DNA of 64,000 nucleotides from Flagellimonas algicola (GTDB lineage: Bacteria; Bacteroidota; Bacteroidia; Flavobacteriales; Flavobacteriaceae), in the NCBI RefSeq assembly GCF_005937185.1, contig NZ_VCNI01000002.1, positions 124,001 through 188,000 on the forward strand. The letters run 5' to 3'. Within the stretch, counting starts at the first letter, position 1. Every line of letters starts with the position of its first letter. Positions 43,317 through 51,456 of the stretch are shown here, piece by piece. The notes beneath the pieces are model-generated. The model was given only the letters and a program-made list of their open reading frames with translations. It ran no database searches and had not been told where the DNA came from. The translations under genes and the position numbers were made by a program.

Positions 43317-44969
43317 ATGGCAAAAGATTATGTGCAGATTGACCCGCGTGACAACATTATTGTTGCCATAAACGACCTGCCCCAAGGAATGTCCATAGAC
43401 TTGGATGAAGGCACCACGGTACTGCGGGAAAATGTCAAGAGCAAACATAAGTTTGCTTCACAAGATTTTAATGTAGGAGATGAAATCTACATGTATGGAG
43501 TGCTGATTGGTAAAGCTGTGGTTTCAATCAAGAAAGGAGAGGCCATCACAACACAAAATGTCGTGCACGCTTCGGCCAATTATGGAACTCCCACAAAAAA
43601 AATCGCATGGAGCCCACCGGATATTTCCAGATTTAAACAACGGTCTTTCCTGGGATATCCCAGAGCGGATGGTAGCTATGGTACGGCCAATTATTGGCTG
43701 GTGATTCCCTTGACTTTTTGTGAAAACCGGAATATTGACATTTTGGAAGCTGCTTTACTCGAAAAACTGGGCTATCAAACCAAGCAGGATTACAGCGTAG
43801 ATACCGATGCCTTGATTTCGAAGTACAAAAAAGGCGCAACTGCCAGAGAAATTTTGGATACTCCTGTTGTCCTATCTAGGGAAGAAACATCAAAAAACAG
43901 ATTGTTCCCCAATGTGGACGGGGTTAAGTTCCTACGGCACGATGGGGGTTGTGGGGGAACCCGTGAAGATGCCCAAGTACTTTGCAACCTGCTTGCCGGT
44001 TATATCAGTAACCCCAACGTTGCAGGTGCAACCGTACTGAGTTTGGGATGCCAAAATGCCCAGATTGAAATGCTGCAAAAAGCCATTGCAACCATAAACC
44101 CCAACGGTGCGAAACCCGTGTCCTATCTGGAACAACAACAAAGCAAAAGTGAACGTGATTTTATTGCAGAGGCCGTTAAATTAACCTTTGTTGGACTCAT
44201 GGAAGCCAACAAAATTCAACGCGAACCGGCGCCTTTGAGCCAAATTACCCTCGGTTTGGAATGTGGTGGTTCGGATGGATTCTCAGGCATTTCTGCCAAT
44301 CCCGCCTTAGGTTATGCATCTGATTTGTTGACGGCCTTGGGTGGCTCACCAGTCTTAGCTGAATTCCCGGAATTGAACGGGGTCGAGCAAAATCTTATAG
44401 ATAGATGTCAAAATGAAAAGGATGCCAAAAAATTTGCGTCCCTAATGAAGGCATATTCAGAATCTGCCATCGCCGTAGGTTCCGGTTTTGAAAGCAACCC
44501 ATCTCCTGGAAATATCAAGGATGGCCTCATTACCGATGCGATGAAATCTGCCGGAGCGGCCAAAAAAGGGGGAACCTCTCCTGTTGTGGAGGTGTTGGAT
44601 TATGCGGAAAAAATAACCAAACCAGGATTGAATCTTCTCTGCACCCCTGGGAACGATGTGGAAAGCACCACAGGCCTTGCAGGGTCGGGGTGCAATATCA
44701 TTGTGTTTACAACGGGCTTGGGAACACCAACAGGAAACCCGGTTGCACCAGTTCTAAAGCTTTCGAGCAATACCAAGCTGTACCAAAAAATGAACGACAT
44801 TATTGATATGAACGCCGGGACGGTAATTACCGGCGAAGACACTATTGAATCCATGGGGGAGAAAATACTGGACCATATAATCCAAGTGGCTAGCGGCTTG
44901 GTTGAAGCTAAATCGGTAGTAAAAGGCCATAATGATTTCATTCCTTGGAAAAGAGGGATTTCTTTATAA
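43317..44969 (+). CDS. uxaA: Altronate dehydratase
   Basis: 550-residue UxaA-family enzyme: D-altronate to 2-keto-3-deoxy-D-gluconate plus water. N-terminal SAF domain (about 1-75), then the large domain with H-D-G-G-C-G-G-T-R near 204-212, L-G-C-Q-N-A near 243, and G-L-E-C-G-G-S-D-G-F-S-G near 317-328, the cysteine-containing metal region of the family. Length and both parts are normal for UxaA. Second in the operon. Confidence 0.93.
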   Translation: MAKDYVQIDPRDNIIVAINDLPQGMSIDLDEGTTVLRENVKSKHKFASQDFNVGDEIYMYGVLIGKAVVSIKKGEAITTQNVVHASANYGTPTKKIAWSPPDISRFKQRSFLGYPRADGSYGTANYWLVIPLTFCENRNIDILEAALLEKLGYQTKQDYSVDTDALISKYKKGATAREILDTPVVLSREETSKNRLFPNVDGVKFLRHDGGCGGTREDAQVLCNLLAGYISNPNVAGATVLSLGCQNAQIEMLQKAIATINPNGAKPVSYLEQQQSKSERDFIAEAVKLTFVGLMEANKIQREPAPLSQITLGLECGGSDGFSGISANPALGYASDLLTALGGSPVLAEFPELNGVEQNLIDRCQNEKDAKKFASLMKAYSESAIAVGSGFESNPSPGNIKDGLITDAMKSAGAAKKGGTSPVVEVLDYAEKITKPGLNLLCTPGNDVESTTGLAGSGCNIIVFTTGLGTPTGNPVAPVLKLSSNTKLYQKMNDIIDMNAGTVITGEDTIESMGEKILDHIIQVASGLVEAKSVVKGHNDFIPWKRGISL

Positions 44970-44978
44970 GAGCTATTC

Positions 44979-46436
44979 ATGAAACAACTAAATAGAAACA
45001 CAGTATCTGTACCAACCTACACCGAAAGAGTGCTGCAATTTGGAGAAGGCAACTTTTTAAGGGCCTTTGCCAACTGGATGATCCATGAGATGAACAAAAA
45101 ATCTGCTTTTGATGCAGGCGTGGTGGTGGTTCAACCTATTGAACAAGGATTGGTCCATCTGCTGAACCAGCAGGATGGTTTATATACCCTGTACCTCAAC
45201 GGGATTAAAAATGGAAAAGTCCTTAGTGAGCATGACATAATTGACTGTATTCAAAGGAGTATTGACCCATACAAGGACTTCGAGGGGTATTTGGCCAATG
45301 CCGAAAATCCGGATTTAAGGTTCATCATATCCAATACCACCGAAGCTGGAATTTCATTTGACCCCAACGACCAATTGGAAGATACTCCGCAAAACAGTTT
45401 TCCAGGCAAACTGACCGCTTTGTTATTTAAGCGATTTCAAATATTCAATGGGGATGCGGAAAAAGGTTTGATTGTGATTCCTTGCGAACTCATTGATAGG
45501 AACGGTGACCATCTAAAACGCATTGTTCATAAATATGCAGCACAATGGGAACTGGACGCAGATTTCAAAACTTGGATTGACGACCATTGCGTTTTCTGTA
45601 ACACCCTTGTGGACAGAATTGTGCCCGGGTATCCCAAAGACAAAATGGAAACCATTACCCAAGAACTTGGGTATACGGATAATTTAGTGGTCGAAGGTGA
45701 GCAATTTCATCTTTGGGTCATTGAAGGACCTAAATTTCTCGAAAACCTAATTCCATCAAAGGAAAGCGGACTGAATATTGTCTTTACCGACAATATGGAA
45801 CCCTACAGAACACGAAAAGTAAGGATTCTCAATGGTGCGCATACCAGCTTGGTTCCAGTAGGATATTTGTACGGGATTGACCATGTAAGGGAGTCTTTGG
45901 AAGATTCCGTGGTAGGAGGATTTTTGCAAAAGGCCATTTTTGAATGCATTTGTCCTACCCTAGATTTACCGGAGGATGAATTGCATCAATTCGCCAATGA
46001 TGTCCTGGACCGATTTAGAAATCCGTATTTGCAACATGCACTTATAAGTATTTCCCTCAACTCCGTTTCCAAATTTAAAACTAGGGTCTTGCCCTCACTC
46101 TTGGAATATATCAAGAGAAAACAAGAACTACCCCTCCCTTTGCTGTTTTCGCTTGCTTCCCTGATAGCCTTTTATAAAGGGGAAAGGGATGGGGAAGCAA
46201 TTCCGTTGAAGGACGACCCAAAGATTCTCGAATTTTTTAAGCACCAATGGGCATCGGATAATTTGGACAACATTGTTCTAGGTACACTATCCAAAGTGGA
46301 ATTTTGGGGACTGGACCTAAACCAAATTGAAGGTGTTCATGGGACCGTGTCAAGCTATTTAAAACGTATAATCAACAATGGCATGAAGGACGCATTGGCA
46401 AACTTCATCCGTATTCAAAAACCAGTCAAATCATGA
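44979..46436 (+). CDS. uxaB: Tagaturonate reductase
   Basis: 485 residues, mannitol-dehydrogenase/UxaB family: reduces D-tagaturonate to D-altronate with NADH. N-terminal nucleotide-binding part with Q-F-G-E-G-N-F-L-R-A-F; catalytic helix region with K-V-R-I-L-N-G-A-H-T-S-L-V-P near 284-297, the family signature with Lys and His. 9 bases after uxaA; overlaps the next gene by 4 bases. Confidence 0.93.
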   Translation: MKQLNRNTVSVPTYTERVLQFGEGNFLRAFANWMIHEMNKKSAFDAGVVVVQPIEQGLVHLLNQQDGLYTLYLNGIKNGKVLSEHDIIDCIQRSIDPYKDFEGYLANAENPDLRFIISNTTEAGISFDPNDQLEDTPQNSFPGKLTALLFKRFQIFNGDAEKGLIVIPCELIDRNGDHLKRIVHKYAAQWELDADFKTWIDDHCVFCNTLVDRIVPGYPKDKMETITQELGYTDNLVVEGEQFHLWVIEGPKFLENLIPSKESGLNIVFTDNMEPYRTRKVRILNGAHTSLVPVGYLYGIDHVRESLEDSVVGGFLQKAIFECICPTLDLPEDELHQFANDVLDRFRNPYLQHALISISLNSVSKFKTRVLPSLLEYIKRKQELPLPLLFSLASLIAFYKGERDGEAIPLKDDPKILEFFKHQWASDNLDNIVLGTLSKVEFWGLDLNQIEGVHGTVSSYLKRIINNGMKDALANFIRIQKPVKS

Positions 46437-47971
46437 AACTAGCCTTACCAAAAATCTTGCTTCTTGGCATTCTATTATCAATCACTTCTTGCAAAGATGT
46501 AGGACATGAGAATCAATCTTCGGAACCCGAGATGTCAAAAACCCAAGAAAGTTATAGTGAAGATTGGTCCTCCTTAGGTGGTCATAACGAAGCTCCTGAC
46601 TGGTTTAAGGAAGCCAAATTGGGGATTTATTTCCATTGGGGACTTTATTCTGTGCCTGCATTTGACAACGAATGGTATCCCAGACATATGCATTTTGAGG
46701 ATCACCCTGTGTACAAGTATCATTTGGAAAACTATGGTCACCCTTCAGAATTTGGTTATCACGATTTTGCCCCGCTCTTCAAAGCAGAAAAGTTTGATTC
46801 AGATAAATGGGCACAGCTGTTTGTGGATGCAGGTGCTAAATTTGCGGGGCCTGTTGCAGAACACCATGATGGCTATGCTATGTGGAACAGTAAAATTACC
46901 CCTTGGAACACCATGACAACTGGTCCAAAGAGAGACATAACAGGTGAACTGGAAAAATCCATCAAGGGAAAAGGTCTCAAATTCATTACCGCATTTCACC
47001 ATGCCAAAAACTTGCAGCGGGCCACCACCATTGGTCAAGATATTAGCATAAGTCATTTTCCATATTTTGAGGGTATGCCTCCTACTTCGGCTGACCCAGA
47101 CCTTCAGTTGATGTATGGAAATATAGAACATGAGAAATGGTATAAGGAGGTCTGGTTGGGAAAATTAAAGGAGGTAATTGATAACTATAGCCCCGATATT
47201 GTTTGGTTTGATTATGTGCTTGGAGACATTCCGGAAGCGTACAGAAAGGAGTTTGCAGCCTATTACCTTAACGCGGCAAACCAAAAAGACCAAGAAGCGG
47301 TAATTGTGAGAAAACAGCACGACCTACCCTTGAACATGAGTGTGGAGGATTTGGAGCAATCCCGGAAGAACACTATTGGAACCAAGGCCTGGATGACGGA
47401 TGCCACCATTAGTGATGGTAGTTGGTGTTATACCAAAGATCTTGGTGTTAAGGAATCCAAGGATATCCTTCATATGCTCATTGATATAGTGAGTAAAAAT
47501 GGAGTGCTGCTTTTGAACATTTCTCCCAAGGCAGATGGTACCATCCCAAACAATCAGGTGGTAGGTCTCCTGAAAATGGGAGATTGGTTAAAAAAATATG
47601 GAGAAGCCATTTATGGCACGGAAGCTTGGTACACCTTTGGTGAAGGACCCACTAAAGAACCTACAGGTCACTTCGAAAATCATGACCTATTTCACAAAAT
47701 TAAATACTCGAGTAAAGATGTTCGGTATACCACAAAGGATTATACGATTTATGCTATGGTAATGGGCAAGACCACTCCGGACCAGCAAATTATGTTGGAA
47801 TCTTTTGCCAAAGAAAAAGTTCTGGACGTACCTGCCATAGAAACTGTGACAGTATTGGGAAGTGAAAGCAAGATTGAATGGGAATTATCGGAAAACGGAC
47901 TTTCCATAACGATGCCTGAAAATACCATAGATGAAATGGCGACGGTGATTAAAATTACCATATCCCAGTAA
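46433..47971 (+). CDS. GH29 lipoprotein (alpha-L-fucosidase / alpha-L-galactosidase type)
   Basis: 512 residues; lipobox S-I-T-S-C (Cys20) anchors it to a membrane. GH29 features: G-I-Y-F-H-W-G-L-Y-S-V-P at 64-75, E-H-H-D-G-Y-A-M-W at 143-151, catalytic nucleophile Asp260 in V-W-F-D-Y, and a C-terminal beta domain. GH29 normally removes alpha-L-fucose; L-galactose differs only at C6, and the co-transcribed genes handle the L-galactonate route, so alpha-L-galactosidase activity is the more interesting possibility. Overlaps uxaB by 4 bases, so it is part of the same operon. Confidence 0.9.
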   Translation: MKLALPKILLLGILLSITSCKDVGHENQSSEPEMSKTQESYSEDWSSLGGHNEAPDWFKEAKLGIYFHWGLYSVPAFDNEWYPRHMHFEDHPVYKYHLENYGHPSEFGYHDFAPLFKAEKFDSDKWAQLFVDAGAKFAGPVAEHHDGYAMWNSKITPWNTMTTGPKRDITGELEKSIKGKGLKFITAFHHAKNLQRATTIGQDISISHFPYFEGMPPTSADPDLQLMYGNIEHEKWYKEVWLGKLKEVIDNYSPDIVWFDYVLGDIPEAYRKEFAAYYLNAANQKDQEAVIVRKQHDLPLNMSVEDLEQSRKNTIGTKAWMTDATISDGSWCYTKDLGVKESKDILHMLIDIVSKNGVLLLNISPKADGTIPNNQVVGLLKMGDWLKKYGEAIYGTEAWYTFGEGPTKEPTGHFENHDLFHKIKYSSKDVRYTTKDYTIYAMVMGKTTPDQQIMLESFAKEKVLDVPAIETVTVLGSESKIEWELSENGLSITMPENTIDEMATVIKITISQ

Positions 47972-47984
47972 AGCACTATCTATG

Positions 47985-49205
47985 TTAATGCTCATTAACT
48001 TCTGACACATCATATATTTTTATGGATTTATGAAACCCTTTGATTTTAGTCCGAATGCTTCCAATGGGCTGTATAGCGTCTGAGATTTTTTCATAAAGCG
48101 CCTCAGATATCAATATTTGCTTCGGAATGGTAAGAGCTTCTATTCTTGAAGCGATGTTTATATTTTCACCTACTACGCCGTATTTCATTCTACGTTTGGA
48201 ACCGATGTTGCCCACAATCAAATTTCCACTGTTTATGCCTATGCCCATTTGCAAAATTGGCAGACCTCTAATTCCAAGTTTTTCATTCACCTTCCTCATC
48301 CCTTTTTGCATTGCTCTAGCACATTGAACCGCATTAAGGGCAGAATTTTTGATTTCGTTCGGTGCACCGAAAATCATCAAAATGCCATCCCCTAATATTT
48401 CATTGATATAACCATCGTGTTGATGAATGATATCTATCATTTCTTCAAAATAGATATTCAGGACCTCAATAACGGTTTTTGCACTATACTTTTCAGAAAT
48501 TGGTGAAAAACCACGAATATCACTTACCAAAACGGTCACATCTCGTTCCTCCCCACCCAACTGCGTTTCCTTTTTATTTTTCACCACTTTTTGCAGCAAG
48601 GATTCACTCATATATTGACCAAACAAATTCTTATAAAACTGATTGGATTCCAATAGTTCCCTATTAAGCTCTTCCAAATGGTTCTTGGACGCTCTTATTT
48701 GCTTTTGAAGATCTACCAATTTATACATGCGAATCCTTTCATTCAACAACTTTCCCATCATCTTGAAAATGGACAACTCCGTATGCTTGAGTTTTCTGGG
48801 TACGCTGTCTGCTATGCAGAGCGAACCGATATTGTTTCCCATCACACTAGATAAAGGGTGACCTGCATAAAAACGGATGTTTGGCTCGTTTACAACCATG
48901 GGATTGTCATAAAAACGTTCATCCTCCAAGGTATCTTCGATAATTAATATATCATCTTGCAAAATAGTATGTCCACAAAAGGAGGTTGCTCTATCTGAAG
49001 ATTCGAAGTTTAATCCACAGGAAGAATGTATATTCTGTTTTTCGCTTGCAATGGAGGAAATATAGGCAATGGGAACATCTATACATTTGGACAGTATCAT
49101 GATTACCCCATCAAATTGTTCTTTTCTATCTGCGGCAGATAGATTAAGAGAAATTAAGTCTGCAAGTCGCTCTTCTTCATTTTCAGGAATCACCGGTGCT
49201 ATCAT
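47985..49205 (-). CDS. GAF-domain class III nucleotide cyclase
   Basis: 406-residue soluble protein. GAF sensor domain (about 18-165), coiled linker (170-205), class III cyclase domain (about 215-395) with metal residues in L-V-S-D-I-R-G-F and I-L-G-D-G-I-L. The position that is Lys in adenylate cyclases (before L-G-D) is Glu here, as in guanylate cyclases, and the second base-reading position (Y-G-V-V-G-E-N) is not the usual Asp; nucleotide choice is therefore open. Overlaps the upstream DUF1622 gene by 4 bases; the two are co-translated. Confidence 0.88.
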   Translation of the reverse strand: MIAPVIPENEEERLADLISLNLSAADRKEQFDGVIMILSKCIDVPIAYISSIASEKQNIHSSCGLNFESSDRATSFCGHTILQDDILIIEDTLEDERFYDNPMVVNEPNIRFYAGHPLSSVMGNNIGSLCIADSVPRKLKHTELSIFKMMGKLLNERIRMYKLVDLQKQIRASKNHLEELNRELLESNQFYKNLFGQYMSESLLQKVVKNKKETQLGGEERDVTVLVSDIRGFSPISEKYSAKTVIEVLNIYFEEMIDIIHQHDGYINEILGDGILMIFGAPNEIKNSALNAVQCARAMQKGMRKVNEKLGIRGLPILQMGIGINSGNLIVGNIGSKRRMKYGVVGENINIASRIEALTIPKQILISEALYEKISDAIQPIGSIRTKIKGFHKSIKIYDVSEVNEH

Positions 49206-49549
49206 TGCTCAGCAATATGTAATTCTTCAATTTCCTTACCCAGAAAGAAGCCAATCCCAGTTCGCAAAACAATCATTATAGCTAGTTCCAATAGCTGTTT
49301 TTGGGTGATTTCCATAATGGTATGGATGATATCCGAGGCAATAAGAAAATCCAGCGCCAATAAAATGTAAATCCCTATTTGACATCTAATTTTTTGTAGC
49401 CCTTTTATAGAAGTCTTGAAGGGACTCTTGACAAATTCCGTAAACAGATATTTAAATAGGATTTTAGTAAATCCAAAGAGGAGAATAATGATTCCAACAA
49501 TGTCTATTATCTCGCCTACCAATAGGAAAAAGCCTCTTATATCTTCCAT
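49202..49549 (-). CDS. DUF1622 membrane protein
   Basis: 115 residues with three membrane helices (about 6-30, 58-74, 84-104). The stretch F-L-I-A-S-D-I-I-H-T-I and closing I-V-L-R-T-G-I-G-F-F-L-G-K-E-I-E are the DUF1622 hallmarks. Function unknown. Its coupling to a cyclase gene (4-base overlap) suggests it may be its membrane partner. Confidence 0.85.
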   Translation of the reverse strand: MEDIRGFFLLVGEIIDIVGIIILLFGFTKILFKYLFTEFVKSPFKTSIKGLQKIRCQIGIYILLALDFLIASDIIHTIMEITQKQLLELAIMIVLRTGIGFFLGKEIEELHIAEQ

Positions 49550-49578
49550 TATCCTCCACTTTGAATTAGTAAAGCTTT

Positions 49579-50295
49579 TTATTTAATAGCACTTAAACCC
49601 TCTTTTAATTGCATTGTAGCTTCTTGCATCACTCTTTTTTTAACGTGCATTTGCAATTTCATTTTGGTCATGATGGGCCTTATATCTATGGTATAAGGCA
49701 TCTTTTTCAGCATTAATGCCCCATGAATCAGATTTTGGGCAGTCATTTCAATATTTCTTTGGACGTAAGGACTTAGTCCACCATGTGCTTCAATAAAACT
49801 TGCCCCGGGACCGGCATCCCCCACCCAATACACATCCGTATTGGGAGGTATTGTACAACCAAAATGAGCCAGGTTATACAGGGTATTGGCAGCCACATCA
49901 TGTGCGCCATCTTCATTTCCCGTGACCACCACACCGGCTACAGTATTGTACAATGGAAATTGCGCACCATCGCCCTTGGTTGTGCCATCCAACCGTTCAA
50001 TGACCATCTGTCCGACAGAACATCGCACGCCCATCCATATGGGCATGGCCATAATAAAGATGTCGCATGCCTTTATTTTTTTCAATATCACAGGCCACTC
50101 ATCACCATGCCCCATATCATTGATAGCCCCTCCGAATTTGACATTGTAATCTGTTACCCGAAGCATCTCCACCTCCAAATTTTGATGTACATCCTTCAAT
50201 CGGTCAATTAATATTTGAGCAAGCGCTTCCGTGTTTGAGACTTCTGGCCTGTACTTTATAGTACAGTTTAAAACCAGTGCTTTTAATTTTTCCAT
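49579..50295 (-). CDS. NADPH-dependent FMN reductase/flavodoxin-fold protein
   Basis: 238 residues. Opens K-A-L-V-L-N-C-T-I-K-Y, a flavodoxin-like first strand and phosphate loop; M-P-I-W-M-G near 84-89 and V-V-V-T-G-N-E-D-G-A near 121-130 are FMN-contact loops of the NADPH-dependent FMN reductase family. The C-terminal 40 residues are basic and extra. Divergent from a Crp-type regulator across a 248-base region that holds two 7-base inverted repeats. Confidence 0.82.
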   Translation of the reverse strand: MEKLKALVLNCTIKYRPEVSNTEALAQILIDRLKDVHQNLEVEMLRVTDYNVKFGGAINDMGHGDEWPVILKKIKACDIFIMAMPIWMGVRCSVGQMVIERLDGTTKGDGAQFPLYNTVAGVVVTGNEDGAHDVAANTLYNLAHFGCTIPPNTDVYWVGDAGPGASFIEAHGGLSPYVQRNIEMTAQNLIHGALMLKKMPYTIDIRPIMTKMKLQMHVKKRVMQEATMQLKEGLSAIK

Positions 50296-50422
50296 TTTAA
50301 ATTCTTCCTTTTGAAGACTAAACTATTTATATCCGCTAGGGAAAGCAATCGAATTTATTTTGAGATGTACTTCAAACGACACTTTAAAAAAGTTTGGCCC
50401 AAAAGCACGGGAAAGTCAAATT

Positions 50423-50480
50423 GGAAATTCATTACCAAAATTTCCACGTCAATGTGTCTTATCAAGTAAGTTTATAAGAC
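50423..50480. promoter_or_regulatory. Two inverted repeats in the flavin reductase / Crp divergent region
   Basis: GGAAATT-N9-AATTTCC (50423-50445) and GTCTTAT-N11-ATAAGAC (50456-50480), both with perfect 7-base arms. They sit in the middle of the 248-base divergent intergenic region; possible operators for the Crp-type regulator beside them. Confidence 0.45.
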
Positions 50481-50543
50481 TGTCTATCACAATGGTTATT
50501 AAAGTATGTATATATTAGACTTTAGAACTATCCTTTTCTGATT

Positions 50544-51215
50544 GTGAAAACACTGACCAAATATTGGTTTCTTGAGGGCTTTAGCCTTTTTCGAAAACTT
50601 GGTATGCCCGCCATGATGAAAATGTGTGAGCTTTTGGAAATGGAGCACCTTGACAAAGGCAAGGAAATAGCAATCGGAAATCGGGATAAGAAAAGTATTT
50701 TTTTCCTTAAAAAAGGCGCGGTCAAGATTCTAAACTCCACTCATAACACTACAAAATATGTTGTTAAAAAGGGAAACATTTTTGGCGAACTTTCGCTTTA
50801 CGATGAGCAGGCCGCCGCAATGGAAAAAGCCATTACCCTTGAAGAATCCATCATTTGCTATATCCAATCTGATATGATGGAAGAACTGATGGAAAAGCAT
50901 AAATCCCTAAAAAATGGTGTCTTTAAAGTCTATGGGCTTCGGATTAAAAAACTGGAACGTAGACTGGAGGATTTACTGTACAAGGACAGCAAAACCAGAA
51001 TAGCCGATTTCATCTATGCGTATGTAAAGGAGTTTGGAGAAGATAAATTGGACCGTATAGAAGCCAAAAACCTCCTATCCCATAAAGATATTGCGAATCT
51101 CACCAACACCTCCAGACAGACCGTGAATAACGTTTTGAGCACCTTAAGAAAGGAAAAACGTATAGATTACAATACACGTGAGATAGCTATTTTCAAACCG
51201 ATGTTAGAAGAGTAA
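50544..51215 (+). CDS. Crp/Fnr-type regulator
   Basis: 223 residues if it starts at the GTG at 50544. Cyclic-nucleotide-binding-type domain (about 15-130; G-N-R-D-K-K-S-I-F-F-L-K-K-G-A-V, G-N-I-F-G-E-L-S-L) and a winged helix with L-S-H-K-D-I-A-N-L-T-N-T-S-R-Q-T-V-N-N-V-L-S, whose T-S-R-Q-T-V segment matches CRP's reading helix. No N-terminal Cys cluster. It may control the divergent flavin reductase or the nitrate genes to the right; nothing decides this. A hairpin CCAATAA-N5-TTATTGG lies 36 bases after its stop. Confidence 0.85.
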   Translation: MKTLTKYWFLEGFSLFRKLGMPAMMKMCELLEMEHLDKGKEIAIGNRDKKSIFFLKKGAVKILNSTHNTTKYVVKKGNIFGELSLYDEQAAAMEKAITLEESIICYIQSDMMEELMEKHKSLKNGVFKVYGLRIKKLERRLEDLLYKDSKTRIADFIYAYVKEFGEDKLDRIEAKNLLSHKDIANLTNTSRQTVNNVLSTLRKEKRIDYNTREIAIFKPMLEE

Positions 51216-51456
51216 GGATTATACTAGAGGAACTCATTTAACGGTTTTTGTCCAATAAATTTCTTATTGGGGAATTCAATTTCACCCTGTGCTTACAACT
51301 AGCAAAATGATTTTAATTACAACCCTATGATTGAAACAAAAAAGCCGAGACAAAACCCTGTCCTAAGCTTTGTTGTGAGGTTAATGGAGTCGAATTCCCG
51401 TATTCCAAGGCGCAAGAATGCAACGAAACATACTTGTTTCCTATGTAATTGGGCTT

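Noticed and set aside
51216..51456. RNA gene between the Crp gene and the kinase
   Set aside because: Apart from a 7-base hairpin near 51252-51270, no tRNA-like or riboswitch-like pattern could be supported.
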